Source: JAWKWH01 sp040830725 (GTDB taxonomy: Bacteria; Pseudomonadota; Alphaproteobacteria; Rhizobiales; Rhizobiaceae). Taken from it: DNA of 64,000 bases. Both the position numbers and the translations under genes were made by a program. Shown one piece after another: positions 42,229 to 51,320 of this stretch (the first letter of the stretch is position 1; each line of letters starts with the position of its first letter). Under the pieces are notes generated by a model. The model had not been told where the DNA came from and did not search any database. It was given only the letters and a program-made list of their open reading frames with translations. Location of the stretch: assembly GCA_040830725.1 (NCBI GenBank), contig JBFOMG010000069.1:12852-76851 (forward strand), given 5' to 3'.

Positions 42229-43602
42229 ATGGCCAGAACACCAAGAACCAAACATTCGAAAAAGAGCCGCGAGCCGGTAACGATCGAGCTGGAAGCCGAG
42301 GATGTGAAATCCGCTGAGGATCAATCCGCTGAAGGGAACTCCGATGGGGTGAAGCCGGATTCGGATGCTGACGCGGATGGCGGCGCGCAAAGTGGGAAGA
42401 CTGACGAATCCTCAGACGCTGCGGATCAGGGTTCGGGCGATCCCGAAGGCGAAGGCGGCGGTGTGACTGAAGGCAGGGATCATGATGCCTCGCCACCGAA
42501 GAAGAATTCATTTGCCGGGCTGATTGGTGCCGGCATTGTCGGCGGGCTGATCGTGTTGGGCGGAAGTTTACTACTTCCCGGATTGCTGGGAGGGCAAAAT
42601 GCTTCGCCTGATTCGGAAATCGAAGCAAAGCTGACCGCGCTTCGTTCTGAGCTTAAAGCCGATCTTTCAAAGCTGGAGCAGGCCGGCAATGAAGCAACCA
42701 GCGCCGCGATCGCCGCAGCAAAGGCGGAACTGGACACAGAGATCTCAAATGGTGCAGCCGATATTGCAGCTTTGAAAGAAAGTCTCGCCCAGGTTCAAAG
42801 TGCGCTGGAGGCCGGGGATGGTGGAGAAGGTGCAGCGCTCCAGGCGCTTGGCGACAGGCTGAACGCTCTGGAGCAAACGGTTTCGGGGCTTTCCAATGGC
42901 TCTGCTGACGTCGATTCAGACGCGGTGAGTGCGCTGACGGACAGGATCAGCACCATCGATCAGTCGATTGCAGCGCTGCAGGAACAGGTTTCCGGATTGC
43001 AATCATCGTCGGGCGAGGCTGCGACTTCGATTGAAACATTGAAAGCTGAGATCGGCGAACTTTCAAAGCGGCTGGAACAACAAGGTGGAAATCCCGAAGT
43101 GGCGCGCGCCATTGCCGCCGCCGCACTCAAATCGGCCATCGATCGCGGACTACCGTTCATGACCGAGCTGGAAACCTACGCTTCCGTTGCACCTGAAAGC
43201 CCGGCGATTGAAGCATTGCGAGAGCTTGCAGCGCGCGGCGTGCCGACGCGATCGGAAATTGCGTCCGAAATGACTGAAACGGCCAATGCGATGGTTGCGG
43301 CAGCAAATTCAAGCGGCGAAGACGCCAGCATCTGGGAACAACTTCTTTCCAGCGCACAGTCGCTCATCAAGGTGCGGCCCATAGGCTTGGTTGAGGGCGA
43401 TACGCCGGCGGCGATTGTCGCGCGAATGGAAGTGGCCGTGAACGCGAATAACTACCAAGCCGCTCTCGCCGAATTTGAAACGCTGCCCGACGGCGTCAAA
43501 GCGGCAGGTCAGGCTCTGGCGGACAAGATCATGGCCAGATCGCAGGTTGATGCGCTGATCGATACCGCATTGGCGGCAGCGCTCGCGCCCGCACAAGAGT
43601 AG
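42229..43602 (+). CDS. Mitofilin-like membrane protein of the heme operon (COG4223)
   Basis: 457 residues from ATG 42229, with GGGAG seven bases upstream. The N-terminal 90 residues are acidic and low-complexity (Asp, Glu, Ser, Gly). A single membrane helix follows (FAGLIGAGIVGGLIVLGGSL region), then a long coiled coil (residues 125-290, repeated ALxxE/AALQEQV patterns) and a helical C-terminal domain. This matches the alphaproteobacterial mitofilin/Mic60 relatives encoded between hemD and hemY, which are thought to shape intracytoplasmic membranes. The inverted-repeat element begins right after its stop. Confidence 0.85.
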   Translation: MARTPRTKHSKKSREPVTIELEAEDVKSAEDQSAEGNSDGVKPDSDADADGGAQSGKTDESSDAADQGSGDPEGEGGGVTEGRDHDASPPKKNSFAGLIGAGIVGGLIVLGGSLLLPGLLGGQNASPDSEIEAKLTALRSELKADLSKLEQAGNEATSAAIAAAKAELDTEISNGAADIAALKESLAQVQSALEAGDGGEGAALQALGDRLNALEQTVSGLSNGSADVDSDAVSALTDRISTIDQSIAALQEQVSGLQSSSGEAATSIETLKAEIGELSKRLEQQGGNPEVARAIAAAALKSAIDRGLPFMTELETYASVAPESPAIEALRELAARGVPTRSEIASEMTETANAMVAAANSSGEDASIWEQLLSSAQSLIKVRPIGLVEGDTPAAIVARMEVAVNANNYQAALAEFETLPDGVKAAGQALADKIMARSQVDALIDTALAAALAPAQE

Positions 43603-44017
43603 CTAGAGCGTGTTTTGTTCAAATGGAAGCGGTTTGATGGCAGGGATTTTTCGGCTTGGCTCAGGCATTTTTCGCATTACCGGCGTCAGCCGCGCGAAAG
43701 TGCCTTTTGTAGTGCCAAGCGGACAGGGGCGTTGTTGCGGTTCAAAGAAACCGCAAAACGTCTTAGAGAATACCGCAGCACGATGTGACCATCGTGCGAG
43801 GATTTCGACGCCGCCAAGGCGGAAAAGACCGCCAAGCCAAAATCCAATTAAGTATCTGATAAATATAGTGAAAACGCAATCGTTTCAACTTGATTCTTTG
43901 CGCCCTGAACGGCGTCGCGCGAGTCTGACGGTGTTCACACCGCGTCGCCCCGCGCTCCTGGTCAGGCTACAAATTATCGGCGTTCAAACGATTCAATTTG
44001 AGCAAAACACGCTCTAG
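43603..44017. mobile_element. 415-bp non-coding element with ~35-bp terminal inverted repeats (MITE-like)
   Basis: The left end (43603-43637) and right end (43983-44017) are inverted copies. Both begin CTAGAGCGTGTTTTG reading inward, and the next 20 bases match with about three substitutions and one gap. The element exactly fills the space between the mitofilin-like gene stop (43602) and hemY, a junction that is normally tight. No frame inside resembles a transposase, so it looks like a non-autonomous miniature element. CTAG at both tips could be the target duplication of a transposase preferring YTAR sites (inference). Confidence 0.65.
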
Positions 44018-44033
44018 TCCCGGAGTTGAGACG

Positions 44034-45749
44034 ATGATCCGCATCCTGATCTTTCTGATTGTTGTATTTGCTCTCGGACTTGCGTTCGCGTGGCTGGCAG
44101 ACAGACCCGGCGATCTGGTGATCACTTTCGGGGGTTACCAATACCAGGTGACGTTGATGGTAGCCGCCGTGGCGGGTGTCGCTGCCGTTTCTGCGGTCAT
44201 GATCACTTGGTGGATCCTGAAGAGCATTTGGAACAGCCCACAAACGGTGAACCGCTATTTCCGCGCGCGCCGCCGCGATCGCGGTTATCAATCGCTGTCC
44301 ACGGGGTTGATTGCAGCCGGCGCCGGTGACAACGGGCTGGCAAAGAAGATGGGCAAGCAGGCAGCCGGTCTGCTCAGCTCTGATCAGGAACCGCTTATTC
44401 ACCTGCTCGAAGCGCAGACCATGCTGCTTGAAGGCAATCACGAAGGCGGGCGCAAGAAGTTCGAGCAAATGATCGAGGACCCGGAAACGCGGTTGTTGGG
44501 GCTTCGAGGCCTGTTTTTGGAGGCGCAACGACTGGGTGAACGCGAAGCGGCACGGCATTATGCCGAGCAGGCCGCCGAAACGGCGCCGCAACTGATCTGG
44601 GCCTCCAATGTGGCAATCGAGACCCGGATTGGTTCAGGCGACTGGGAAGGGGCGTTGCGATTGGTGGAAAGCCAGATTTCCACCAAACAGATTTCGGCAG
44701 ATGAATCGAAAGACCGGCGGTCCGTGCTGCTGACGGCCAAGGCTTTGGCACTGATTGACACAGATCCGGCGGCGGCGCGTCTGGCGGCGCTGGAAGCCAA
44801 CAAATTGTCGCCGGAGTTTGTTCCCGCGGCGCTGGCGGCCGGCAAGGTACTTTATCGCCAGAGCGAAATCCGTAAAGGAACCCGGATACTGGAAGCGATC
44901 TGGAAGCGCTCGCCGCATCCCGAGATTGCCGACCTTTATGTTCATGCCCGTCCGGGTGATTCGACCCAGGATCGCCTGAAGCGCGCCAAGCGGCTGCAAT
45001 CGCTGAAAAAACAACATGTTGAGTCGGCGCTGGTTGTTGCCAGGGCTGCCAACGATGCCGGCGAGTATCGCGAGGCCCGGGAAGCCATTGAAATGGCGTT
45101 GCGTCTCGGACCGCGTGAGAGCACCTATCTGTTGCTCGCGGACATAGAAGAAAACGAGACTGGAGATCAGGGACGGGTTCGCCACTGGTTGTCGAAGGCA
45201 GTGCGCGCACCCCGCGACCCGGCCTGGACAGCGGATGGCTACGTTTCTGAGTCCTGGGCGCCGGTATCGCCAATTAGCGGTGCAATCGGCGCATTTGAGT
45301 GGAAAGTGCCGGTTGAAAGGCTCGGCGCGGTGATCGATCCGGATGAGGCGAACCCGATTGAATTGCCGGTCATTCCCGAACCGGTGATCGAACCGGAAAG
45401 TGAAACGGAGTCAGGGGCCGCCGATGCGGTGGAGGTGGAGCCCGCAACCGAGGAGGCTGAAATTTCCACAGCGGAAGAGGCAGATCCGGTAGCCGATGAA
45501 CCATCCGAGCCAGACGGACAGCCAGCCGGCAATGAGGAGGAAAAGCCGGAACTGACGGACGAGACAGAGCAGCCTGCAAACGAGCAGAAAGCCGAGGCGA
45601 CACCGGAAGACGATCAAAGTGTTCCGGTGGCAGACGGCGATGAAGGCACAGGCGAAGCCGAAGTCGTACCGCTGCACAAGATACCCGACGATCCCGGCGT
45701 GGATGAGGATGCGCCAAAGCAGCAGCCCGGCCGCTTCCGCTTGTTTTGA
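44034..45749 (+). CDS. hemY: HemY-type TPR membrane protein
   Basis: 571 residues from ATG 44034 with GGAG upstream. Two N-terminal helices (ILIFLIVVFALGLAFAWLA and VTLMVAAVAGVAAVSAVMIT) flank a short loop starting DRPGDLVITFGGYQ, the HemY_N signature. TPR helices run to about residue 400. The last 150 residues are an acidic, low-complexity tail rich in Glu, Pro and Ala, ending PGRFRLF. Proteobacterial HemY is linked to late heme synthesis but its exact role is unsettled. It is not the HemY of Bacillus (a flavin oxidase). Confidence 0.88.
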   Translation: MIRILIFLIVVFALGLAFAWLADRPGDLVITFGGYQYQVTLMVAAVAGVAAVSAVMITWWILKSIWNSPQTVNRYFRARRRDRGYQSLSTGLIAAGAGDNGLAKKMGKQAAGLLSSDQEPLIHLLEAQTMLLEGNHEGGRKKFEQMIEDPETRLLGLRGLFLEAQRLGEREAARHYAEQAAETAPQLIWASNVAIETRIGSGDWEGALRLVESQISTKQISADESKDRRSVLLTAKALALIDTDPAAARLAALEANKLSPEFVPAALAAGKVLYRQSEIRKGTRILEAIWKRSPHPEIADLYVHARPGDSTQDRLKRAKRLQSLKKQHVESALVVARAANDAGEYREAREAIEMALRLGPRESTYLLLADIEENETGDQGRVRHWLSKAVRAPRDPAWTADGYVSESWAPVSPISGAIGAFEWKVPVERLGAVIDPDEANPIELPVIPEPVIEPESETESGAADAVEVEPATEEAEISTAEEADPVADEPSEPDGQPAGNEEEKPELTDETEQPANEQKAEATPEDDQSVPVADGDEGTGEAEVVPLHKIPDDPGVDEDAPKQQPGRFRLF

Positions 45750-45799
45750 CCGGCTTGTGGCCCTACAAACCTCGCTGAGCGGGCTGGACAAGAGCAAGC

Positions 45800-46273
45800 A
45801 TGATCGATGGATTGATCAAATTTCTGCAGGAATTGCCGGGTGGTAAATCCGCACCGGAGCCACGCAAGGCCGATGATCCCAGAATTGCGGCTGCGGCATT
45901 GATGTTCCATGTCATGGATGCCGATGGCGTACGCCATGCGACCGAACATGAGCGGCTGGAGCAAATGCTGAGGGATGCCTACTCCCTGACGGACAGTGAA
46001 TTGGCCGAGCTGGTCAAAGCCGGTGAAACTGCAGATCGCGAAGCCATTGATTTATATGCATTTACAAGCGTATTGAAGCGAAACCTGGAAGCGCCAGCGA
46101 GAAGCGAGTTTATTCGCCTTTTGTGGGAAATTGCCTATGCCGACGGCGACCGTCATGAACTTGAAGACAATATTGTCTGGCGCGTGGCGGAACTGATCGG
46201 CGTGGAGCGGGAAGAACGGGTGGCGCTCCGTCGCAGCGTCGCTGCGGCCACTGGAGTTGGAGACAGCGCGTGA
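45800..46273 (+). CDS. TerB-family protein
   Basis: 157 residues. The all-helical TerB domain has the paired acidic repeats AALMFHVMDADGVRHATEHE and LLWEIAYADGDRHELEDN, with metal-binding potential at Asp and Glu residues. It is a soluble cytoplasmic protein of unknown function. It is coupled to the glutamine amidotransferase gene by a GTGA overlap and sits 50 bp after hemY. Confidence 0.85.
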   Translation: MIDGLIKFLQELPGGKSAPEPRKADDPRIAAAALMFHVMDADGVRHATEHERLEQMLRDAYSLTDSELAELVKAGETADREAIDLYAFTSVLKRNLEAPARSEFIRLLWEIAYADGDRHELEDNIVWRVAELIGVEREERVALRRSVAAATGVGDSA

Positions 46274-47016
46274 ACGCACCCTATAGCCGGCCAAAGATAT
46301 TGACCGTCCTGCATCAGGAGCTGTCGAGCCCGGGCAGGGTTGGCCTGTTGCTTCAGGCGAAGGGGTTTGACCTCGATATCAGGCGCCCGCCACTGGGCGA
46401 CGATCTGCCGGAAACGCTCGAAGGGCACGCCGGAGCGGTGATTTTCGGCGGGCCAATGAGCGCCAATGATCCGGACGAGTTCATCAAGCGGGAGACCGAC
46501 TGGCTTTCAGTTCCGCTGACCGAAGACAAGCCATTTCTTGGAATCTGCCTTGGGGCGCAGATGCTGGTCAATCATCTGGGTGGAAAGGTCGAGGGACACC
46601 CTGAGGGCATTGTCGAGGTTGGCTGGTATCCGATCGAGGCGACCGAGGCCGGAAAAGAACTGATCGACTGGCCGGACATGACCTATCAGTTTCATCGGGA
46701 GGGTTTTTCGCTCCCCGGCGATGCAACGCTGCTGGCGACCGCCGAGCACTATCCCAACCAGGCATTCCGCTACGGACAGAGCGCCTGGGGCATTCAGTTT
46801 CATGCCGAGTTGACGCGGGTGATGATGCAGCGCTGGGTGGTGCGCGGCGCACCGCGGTTTACGCTGCCCAATGCACAGACCGGGCGGCAGCACCTGCACG
46901 GAAGGTTCGTATGGGACGAGCCGCTTCGCCGCTGGCTCGACGGGTTTCTCGATCTGGTATTCAGAACCGAGACCGCGTTTGTCACGTCCGGCCGTCGAGA
47001 TGACGCGCTTTCCTGA
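46270..47016 (+). CDS. Class I glutamine amidotransferase-like protein
   Basis: 248 residues from GTG 46270, overlapping the TerB stop by four bases. Triad elements are the nucleophile elbow LGICLGAQML and the GIQFHAELT histidine-glutamate pair, typical of GATase1 domains. Stand-alone members resemble GMP-synthase glutaminase domains and often act on unknown amine acceptors or gamma-glutamyl compounds. The last 35 bp overlap the convergent MFS gene. Confidence 0.88.
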   Translation: MNAPYSRPKILTVLHQELSSPGRVGLLLQAKGFDLDIRRPPLGDDLPETLEGHAGAVIFGGPMSANDPDEFIKRETDWLSVPLTEDKPFLGICLGAQMLVNHLGGKVEGHPEGIVEVGWYPIEATEAGKELIDWPDMTYQFHREGFSLPGDATLLATAEHYPNQAFRYGQSAWGIQFHAELTRVMMQRWVVRGAPRFTLPNAQTGRQHLHGRFVWDEPLRRWLDGFLDLVFRTETAFVTSGRRDDALS

Positions 47017-48235
47017 GCGCCGGGAACAAATAAGCCCAGATACCGGCAACAAATACTGCGCCAACGCCACCAAACACCACCGCAGGTACGGTTCCGATGA
47101 ACGCCGCCATCGTACCGGCACGGAATTCGCCCAGTTCGTTTGACGCGCCAATGAACACCATGTTGACAGCGTTGACCCGTCCGCGCAGGCGATCCGGCGT
47201 CCAAAGCTGGATCAGGGTTTCGCGGATATAGACGCTGACCATGTCGGCGGCGCCAAGGCCGGCAAGGGCGACAATGGACAGCCACGGCAGAACGGATAGT
47301 CCGAATGTGATCGTGAAAACGCCGAACAGGGCAACACCTGTGAACATGTAAAGACCCGCATGGTCGCGGATCGATTGGCCGGTCAGCCACATTGCCATCG
47401 CCACAGCCCCAACGCCGGGAGCTGCGCGCAGCATGCCAAGTCCCCAGGGACCCAGCTCGAGAATGTCACGAGCGTAGACCGGCATGAGCGCGACTGCGCC
47501 ACCAAGCAATACCGCAAACAGATCTAGCGAAATCGCGCCCAGAACGACTTTCTCGTGCCAGATGTAGCGGAATCCGGCAAAGAGTGTCCGAATGCTGGTC
47601 GCTTGCTGTTCAACATGCTGGGCCGGTTTGGGGATGGAGAACACCAGCACAGAAGCGACGACCATGCATATGGCGGCAACGCTGTAAGCTGCTTCGGCTG
47701 CCAGTCCATAGAGCAGTCCGCCAGCGACGGGCCCGAGGATCGCCGCCGTCTGCCATGCTGATGAAACCCAGGCGACGGCGTTGGCGAAATCCTTTTCAGG
47801 AACCAGGTTCGCCACAAGCGCGCCTGATGCCGGAGCAAAGAACGCCCGGGCTATTCCGAATACGGCAAGCACGGCGAATACGGGTAACGGCGAGGTCAGA
47901 CCCCTGATGGTCAAGAGCAGGATGGCGGCCGCACAAATTGCCTCCAGTCCGGCCGACAGCCCCATGATCATTCGCCGTCCAAAACGATCGGCGGCCGCGC
48001 CGGTGACCAGCACCAGCAGCAGTGATGGGGCGAACTGGATCAATCCGACCAGACCGAGGTCAAAAGGATCGCGGGTAAGGTCGTAGATTTGCCAGCCAAC
48101 GGCAACCGACACAATCTGGGTGGCAAAAGTTGCCAGAAAGCGGGCGGCGAAAAACTGGGCGTAGGCGCGGTGTTGAAACGCGGCGTAACGCGATTGTGAT
48201 TCACCAGCGCTCAAGTCACAATCACTCGCAAACAA
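46982..48235 (-). CDS. MFS transporter (EntS/enterobactin-exporter type)
   Basis: 417 residues with about twelve membrane helices. The loop 2-3 motif reads GAAADRFGRRMIMGL. The start FFAARFLATFATQIVSVAVGWQIYDLT and LGLVGLIQFAPSL resemble EntS-like exporters of siderophores or drugs. The only start for the complete N terminus is TTG 48235, with poor ribosome site support. The substrate is unknown. It is convergent with the amidotransferase gene. Confidence 0.85.
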   Translation of the reverse strand: MFASDCDLSAGESQSRYAAFQHRAYAQFFAARFLATFATQIVSVAVGWQIYDLTRDPFDLGLVGLIQFAPSLLLVLVTGAAADRFGRRMIMGLSAGLEAICAAAILLLTIRGLTSPLPVFAVLAVFGIARAFFAPASGALVANLVPEKDFANAVAWVSSAWQTAAILGPVAGGLLYGLAAEAAYSVAAICMVVASVLVFSIPKPAQHVEQQATSIRTLFAGFRYIWHEKVVLGAISLDLFAVLLGGAVALMPVYARDILELGPWGLGMLRAAPGVGAVAMAMWLTGQSIRDHAGLYMFTGVALFGVFTITFGLSVLPWLSIVALAGLGAADMVSVYIRETLIQLWTPDRLRGRVNAVNMVFIGASNELGEFRAGTMAAFIGTVPAVVFGGVGAVFVAGIWAYLFPALRKARHLDGRT

Positions 48236-48428
48236 TCACCGGGATGACGTGGCCGGTCTGGCGATGACTGGATATTGCTGCACATGCGGCCGGGCCTTTT
48301 TGGTGAACTCGCTGACCGCACATATCACGGCGGTGTTTTTGAGCAAGCCCGCAGGTGGATCCGCCGGACGTGCCAGATCGGCCGGCCGGCGGATACGGCA
48401 TGATCGCCCGGTGAATTGTTGGAGCCGG

Positions 48429-48824
48429 TCAGCAACCCTTCAGAGGCACCCAGTTCGAGAATTTGAAATCGCCCTGGCCCTTGGCCGCGATGCGGTATTT
48501 CGTATCGATCGGGTGATGGATCGCCAGGTTCTGTGAGATCAAGGCGGCATATTTGTTGCCGTACTTCTTTGCCGTGACGGTTTTAACCGGACCGGCGCCC
48601 TGGCCGTGCCGAATGACCATATAGGTGATCTTTCCGCCCTTGGTCGTGTTTATCCAGGCTTTCATTTGACCGTTACCGGGGCAGGCGAGCGCCGGCGGCG
48701 ACTTGATCGCCAGCACGACAGACTTGACCAGCAAAGGCCCGGAGCCGCCGACCTGAAAATTGCCGCCTGCCAAAGCGGACGTGGTTACCGTTGCCGCGAG
48801 AGCGGCCAGAACAAGTTTTTTCAT
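48429..48824 (-). CDS. Small secreted hypothetical protein
   Basis: 131 residues from ATG 48824, with GGAG six bases upstream. The signal peptide is MKKLVLAALAATVTTSALAG. The mature region of about 110 residues has two cysteines, one after LA (ACPGNGQMKAW) and one as the last residue (LKGC), which may form a disulfide. It is rich in Lys, Gly and Thr. No known family was recognised. It is not clearly related to the tandem secreted paralogs at 11345-12182. Confidence 0.65.
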   Translation of the reverse strand: MKKLVLAALAATVTTSALAGGNFQVGGSGPLLVKSVVLAIKSPPALACPGNGQMKAWINTTKGGKITYMVIRHGQGAGPVKTVTAKKYGNKYAALISQNLAIHHPIDTKYRIAAKGQGDFKFSNWVPLKGC

Positions 48825-48959
48825 TTCTGTCTCCACAATCAGGTGGCCACGCCGTTGCCGAACGCGGCTGGTTTTTGTCCCTTGTGGATTGTTGATGGCA
48901 CAATCAGGCAAAGCCGCCTGTGGCAAGCGTCACAGGTCCGGGTTGCCGGGCAGGTGCCT

Positions 48960-49151
48960 TCAGTTCTTGAAAAAGGATTCCGCGGCGCTGCGGCTGGCAT
49001 CCTTGCTGCCGGCCTCGGTTTCTAGCCGGACGATCTCGGCCTTCAGCATTTCGATGCGTTCATGCAGCTCGTCTACCGAAAGCAAAGACAGGTCCTGGCC
49101 AATTTCGTGAACGGGTGGTTTCTTGACTTCTTCATCGTCGAACAGGCTCAT
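48960..49151 (-). CDS. DUF1192 family protein
   Basis: 63 residues from ATG 49151 (GGGAG upstream). The pattern MSLFDDEEVKKPPVHEIGQD then LSVDELHERIEMLKAEIVRL is the DUF1192 signature: a disordered start and one amphipathic helix with coiled-coil character. It is widespread in alphaproteobacteria; function unknown. Divergent from the quinone oxidoreductase gene. Confidence 0.88.
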   Translation of the reverse strand: MSLFDDEEVKKPPVHEIGQDLSLLSVDELHERIEMLKAEIVRLETEAGSKDASRSAAESFFKN

Positions 49152-49235
49152 TTTGGTCTCCCGTTTGCGCACGGCTTGATCGGATCATACAGTTCGATGC
49201 AGACTGAATTCAATGACCTGCATGAGACGACGATC

Positions 49236-50234
49236 ATGAAACTGCCGAGCAAGATGACAGCTGTCGCAATCAGCGAACCTGGCGGGCCGATGGCATTGAA
49301 GCCTGAGACGCGAACCCTGCCGGAGCCGGATTCCGGCGAGATACTGATCCGCGTCAAGGCTGCGGGCGTCAACCGGCCGGACGTACTGCAACGAATGGGC
49401 GCCTATCCGCCACCGCCTGGCGCGTCCGACCTTCCCGGATTGGAAGTCGCCGGAGAAGTGGCAGTGACCGGACCGGATGTCGATCGTTGGAGTGTTGGCG
49501 ATACGGTTACTGCCCTGACGCCTGGCGGCGGTTATGCTGAATACACGCTGGTGCACGGAACCAACGCCCTGCCGGTGCCGCACGGATTCACATTCACCGA
49601 AGCAGCGGCGATACCGGAGACCTACTTCACGGTCTGGCACAATGTGTTCCAGCGCGGCGGTTTGCGCGAGGGCGAGACGCTGCTGGTCCATGGCGGCTCA
49701 TCGGGCATCGGTACGACCGCAATACAGCTGGCAAAGGCCTTTGGCGCTTCGGTCATCGCCACTGCCGGATCGGATGACAAATGTGAAGCCTGTTCGAAAC
49801 TAGGTGCTGATCGGGTGGTAAATTACCGCGAAGAAGGGTTCGTCGCCGCGGTCAAGGATTTTACGGGCGGCATGGGAGCCGATGTCATTCTCGACATGGT
49901 CGGCGGCGACTATATTTCGCGTAACTACGAGGCGGCGGCTGTCGATGGACGCGTGGTGCAGATCGCATTCTTGAACGGATCGAAAGCCGAGGTGGATTTC
50001 ACACGTTTGATGATCAAGCGGCTCACGCATACCGGCTCGACGCTTCGTCCGCGTACGATTGAGTTCAAGGCGCACATAGCTTCCGAACTGGAGGACAAGG
50101 TCTGGCCGTTGCTCGAAGAGCGCAAGGTCGCGCCGGTCATGGACATGATTTTTCCGCTGAAGGAAGCCTGGCGAGCGCATGAGCGCATGGAGGAGGGCAA
50201 ACACATCGGCAAGATTGTGCTGGATGTCGGCTAA
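49236..50234 (+). CDS. NAD(P)H-quinone oxidoreductase (PIG3-like, zinc-free MDR)
   Basis: 332 residues from ATG 49236; MTAVAIS six codons later is possible. Medium-chain dehydrogenase/reductase of the quinone oxidoreductase group: VNRPDVLQRMGAYPPPPGAS is typical of the PIG3 subfamily, and the cofactor motif is GGSSGIGTTAIQLAKAFGA. Catalytic zinc cysteines are absent. It reduces quinones or enones with NADPH in the cytoplasm. The stop overlaps the convergent aldo/keto reductase by four bases. Confidence 0.92.
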   Translation: MKLPSKMTAVAISEPGGPMALKPETRTLPEPDSGEILIRVKAAGVNRPDVLQRMGAYPPPPGASDLPGLEVAGEVAVTGPDVDRWSVGDTVTALTPGGGYAEYTLVHGTNALPVPHGFTFTEAAAIPETYFTVWHNVFQRGGLREGETLLVHGGSSGIGTTAIQLAKAFGASVIATAGSDDKCEACSKLGADRVVNYREEGFVAAVKDFTGGMGADVILDMVGGDYISRNYEAAAVDGRVVQIAFLNGSKAEVDFTRLMIKRLTHTGSTLRPRTIEFKAHIASELEDKVWPLLEERKVAPVMDMIFPLKEAWRAHERMEEGKHIGKIVLDVG

Positions 50235-51217
50235 GCACGGTTCAAAATTTGATCGATTTCGGCAAGTTGGCCTTGCGTCAGCGGCCCCTTGGTGAGTGCG
50301 GCGGTATTTTCCTCGACTTGGTCGACGGTGCGCATGCCGGGAATTGGAACAGCCGCCGCATCCCTCGCCCAGATCCAGGCCAGTGCTCCCTGCACAAGCG
50401 TTCGGCCGTCGCTTGCGAGAACCTGCCTGATCCGGTCGAGTTTTTCCTTCCAGCCAAGATCAGCCGAACCGCCTTCGTCAAAATAGGGTAGCCAGTCGGG
50501 CGGGCGGCTTCGAATGTCATTGCTTTCCAAACGGCTGGTTTGACCGAATTTTCCGGACAAAAACCCCATGGCAAGGGGGGTGCGAATGACCGGAACAAAG
50601 TCGTTCTTACCGCATGTCGCCAGCATTTCGGGCGCATCGGAGAATACATTCATGTCAAACTGGATTGCCCGCGCGTTTGGATAATTGGCCCAGGAGGCGG
50701 CCCGCTCGGGATCATCAGTGCTCCAGCCATATGCGGCGATCAGTTCTGCTTCGACGAGACCTTCAAGCGATTCTGCGACGGCGGCCGCTTTATCGGCCGG
50801 CAGATCACCCAGATGCAGTTGATAGAGGTCGATGCGCTCCAGCCCCAGGCGGCGAAGTGATGCCTCGCAGGCTCGCCGGATATAACCGGGAGAGTGGTCG
50901 GTACCGACCAGTTCACGTCTGTCCGCATTGATGACATTGCCAAACTTGGTGGCGACGGCAACGTCGTGGTGACCCTTCAACGCCGCCCCCAGAACCTTTT
51001 CGGCATGACCGGTACCGTAGGCATCTGCGGTATCGAAAAACCGGATGCCGCGCTCAAGCGCGCAGTGTATCGCACGGGTGGATTCGCGATCATCGGTATC
51101 ACCATAACCCAGGGGTGCACCATCGGATGATCGCCAGCCTTGACCGGCAAAGAACGGGCCGCCGAGCGCCCATGTTCCCATTCCCATTCTTCCAAGGTTC
51201 AATTGGAATTTCTCCAT
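50231..51217 (-). CDS. Aldo/keto reductase
   Basis: 328 residues from ATG 51217 (a TTG one codon earlier is ignored). TIM-barrel NADPH reductase with the expected tetrad: Asp and Tyr in FFDTADAYGTGHAEKVLG, Lys in VATKFG, His in LYQLHLGD. The C-terminal GMRTVDQVEEN cofactor loop is present. Substrate unknown. Divergent from a LysR gene whose operator-like palindromes lie in the shared 100-bp gap, so it is probably under that regulator. Confidence 0.92.
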   Translation of the reverse strand: MEKFQLNLGRMGMGTWALGGPFFAGQGWRSSDGAPLGYGDTDDRESTRAIHCALERGIRFFDTADAYGTGHAEKVLGAALKGHHDVAVATKFGNVINADRRELVGTDHSPGYIRRACEASLRRLGLERIDLYQLHLGDLPADKAAAVAESLEGLVEAELIAAYGWSTDDPERAASWANYPNARAIQFDMNVFSDAPEMLATCGKNDFVPVIRTPLAMGFLSGKFGQTSRLESNDIRSRPPDWLPYFDEGGSADLGWKEKLDRIRQVLASDGRTLVQGALAWIWARDAAAVPIPGMRTVDQVEENTAALTKGPLTQGQLAEIDQILNRA

Positions 51218-51233
51218 CAAGACCGCTCTATTG

Positions 51234-51247
51234 TTTCAAATATGAAA
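51234..51247. promoter_or_regulatory. Palindrome TTTCAAATATGAAA near the aldo/keto reductase start
   Basis: A 14-bp near-perfect dyad lies 17 bp before the reductase start codon. A second dyad with the same TTTCA / TGAAA arms lies 73 bp away at the LysR start. Pairs of such sites in a divergent gap suit a LysR-type operator. Confidence 0.45.
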
Positions 51248-51306
51248 TTCATAAAATAGGTTATGCAAAAAATCGGTGCTATAAATACCGAATATTCAAA
51301 AAAGCG

Positions 51307-51320
51307 TTTCAATTTTGAAA
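51307..51320. promoter_or_regulatory. Palindrome TTTCAATTTTGAAA at the LysR gene start
   Basis: This dyad shares both five-base arms with the one at 51234-51247 and its last base is the A of the LysR ATG. That position fits negative autoregulation. Confidence 0.45.

Noticed and set aside
43610..44017. 135-codon open frame inside the inverted-repeat element
   Set aside because: No transposase motif, odd composition, and it spans both terminal repeats; treated as non-coding.
44034..45749. Naming this HemY as protoporphyrinogen oxidase
   Set aside because: There is no FAD motif; it is the TPR membrane HemY of proteobacteria.
48429..48824. Third member of the secreted paralog family at 11345-12182
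   Set aside because: Similar size and a signal peptide, but the cysteine placement and conserved blocks (DCKS, ILRPVG, QGGR) are missing.
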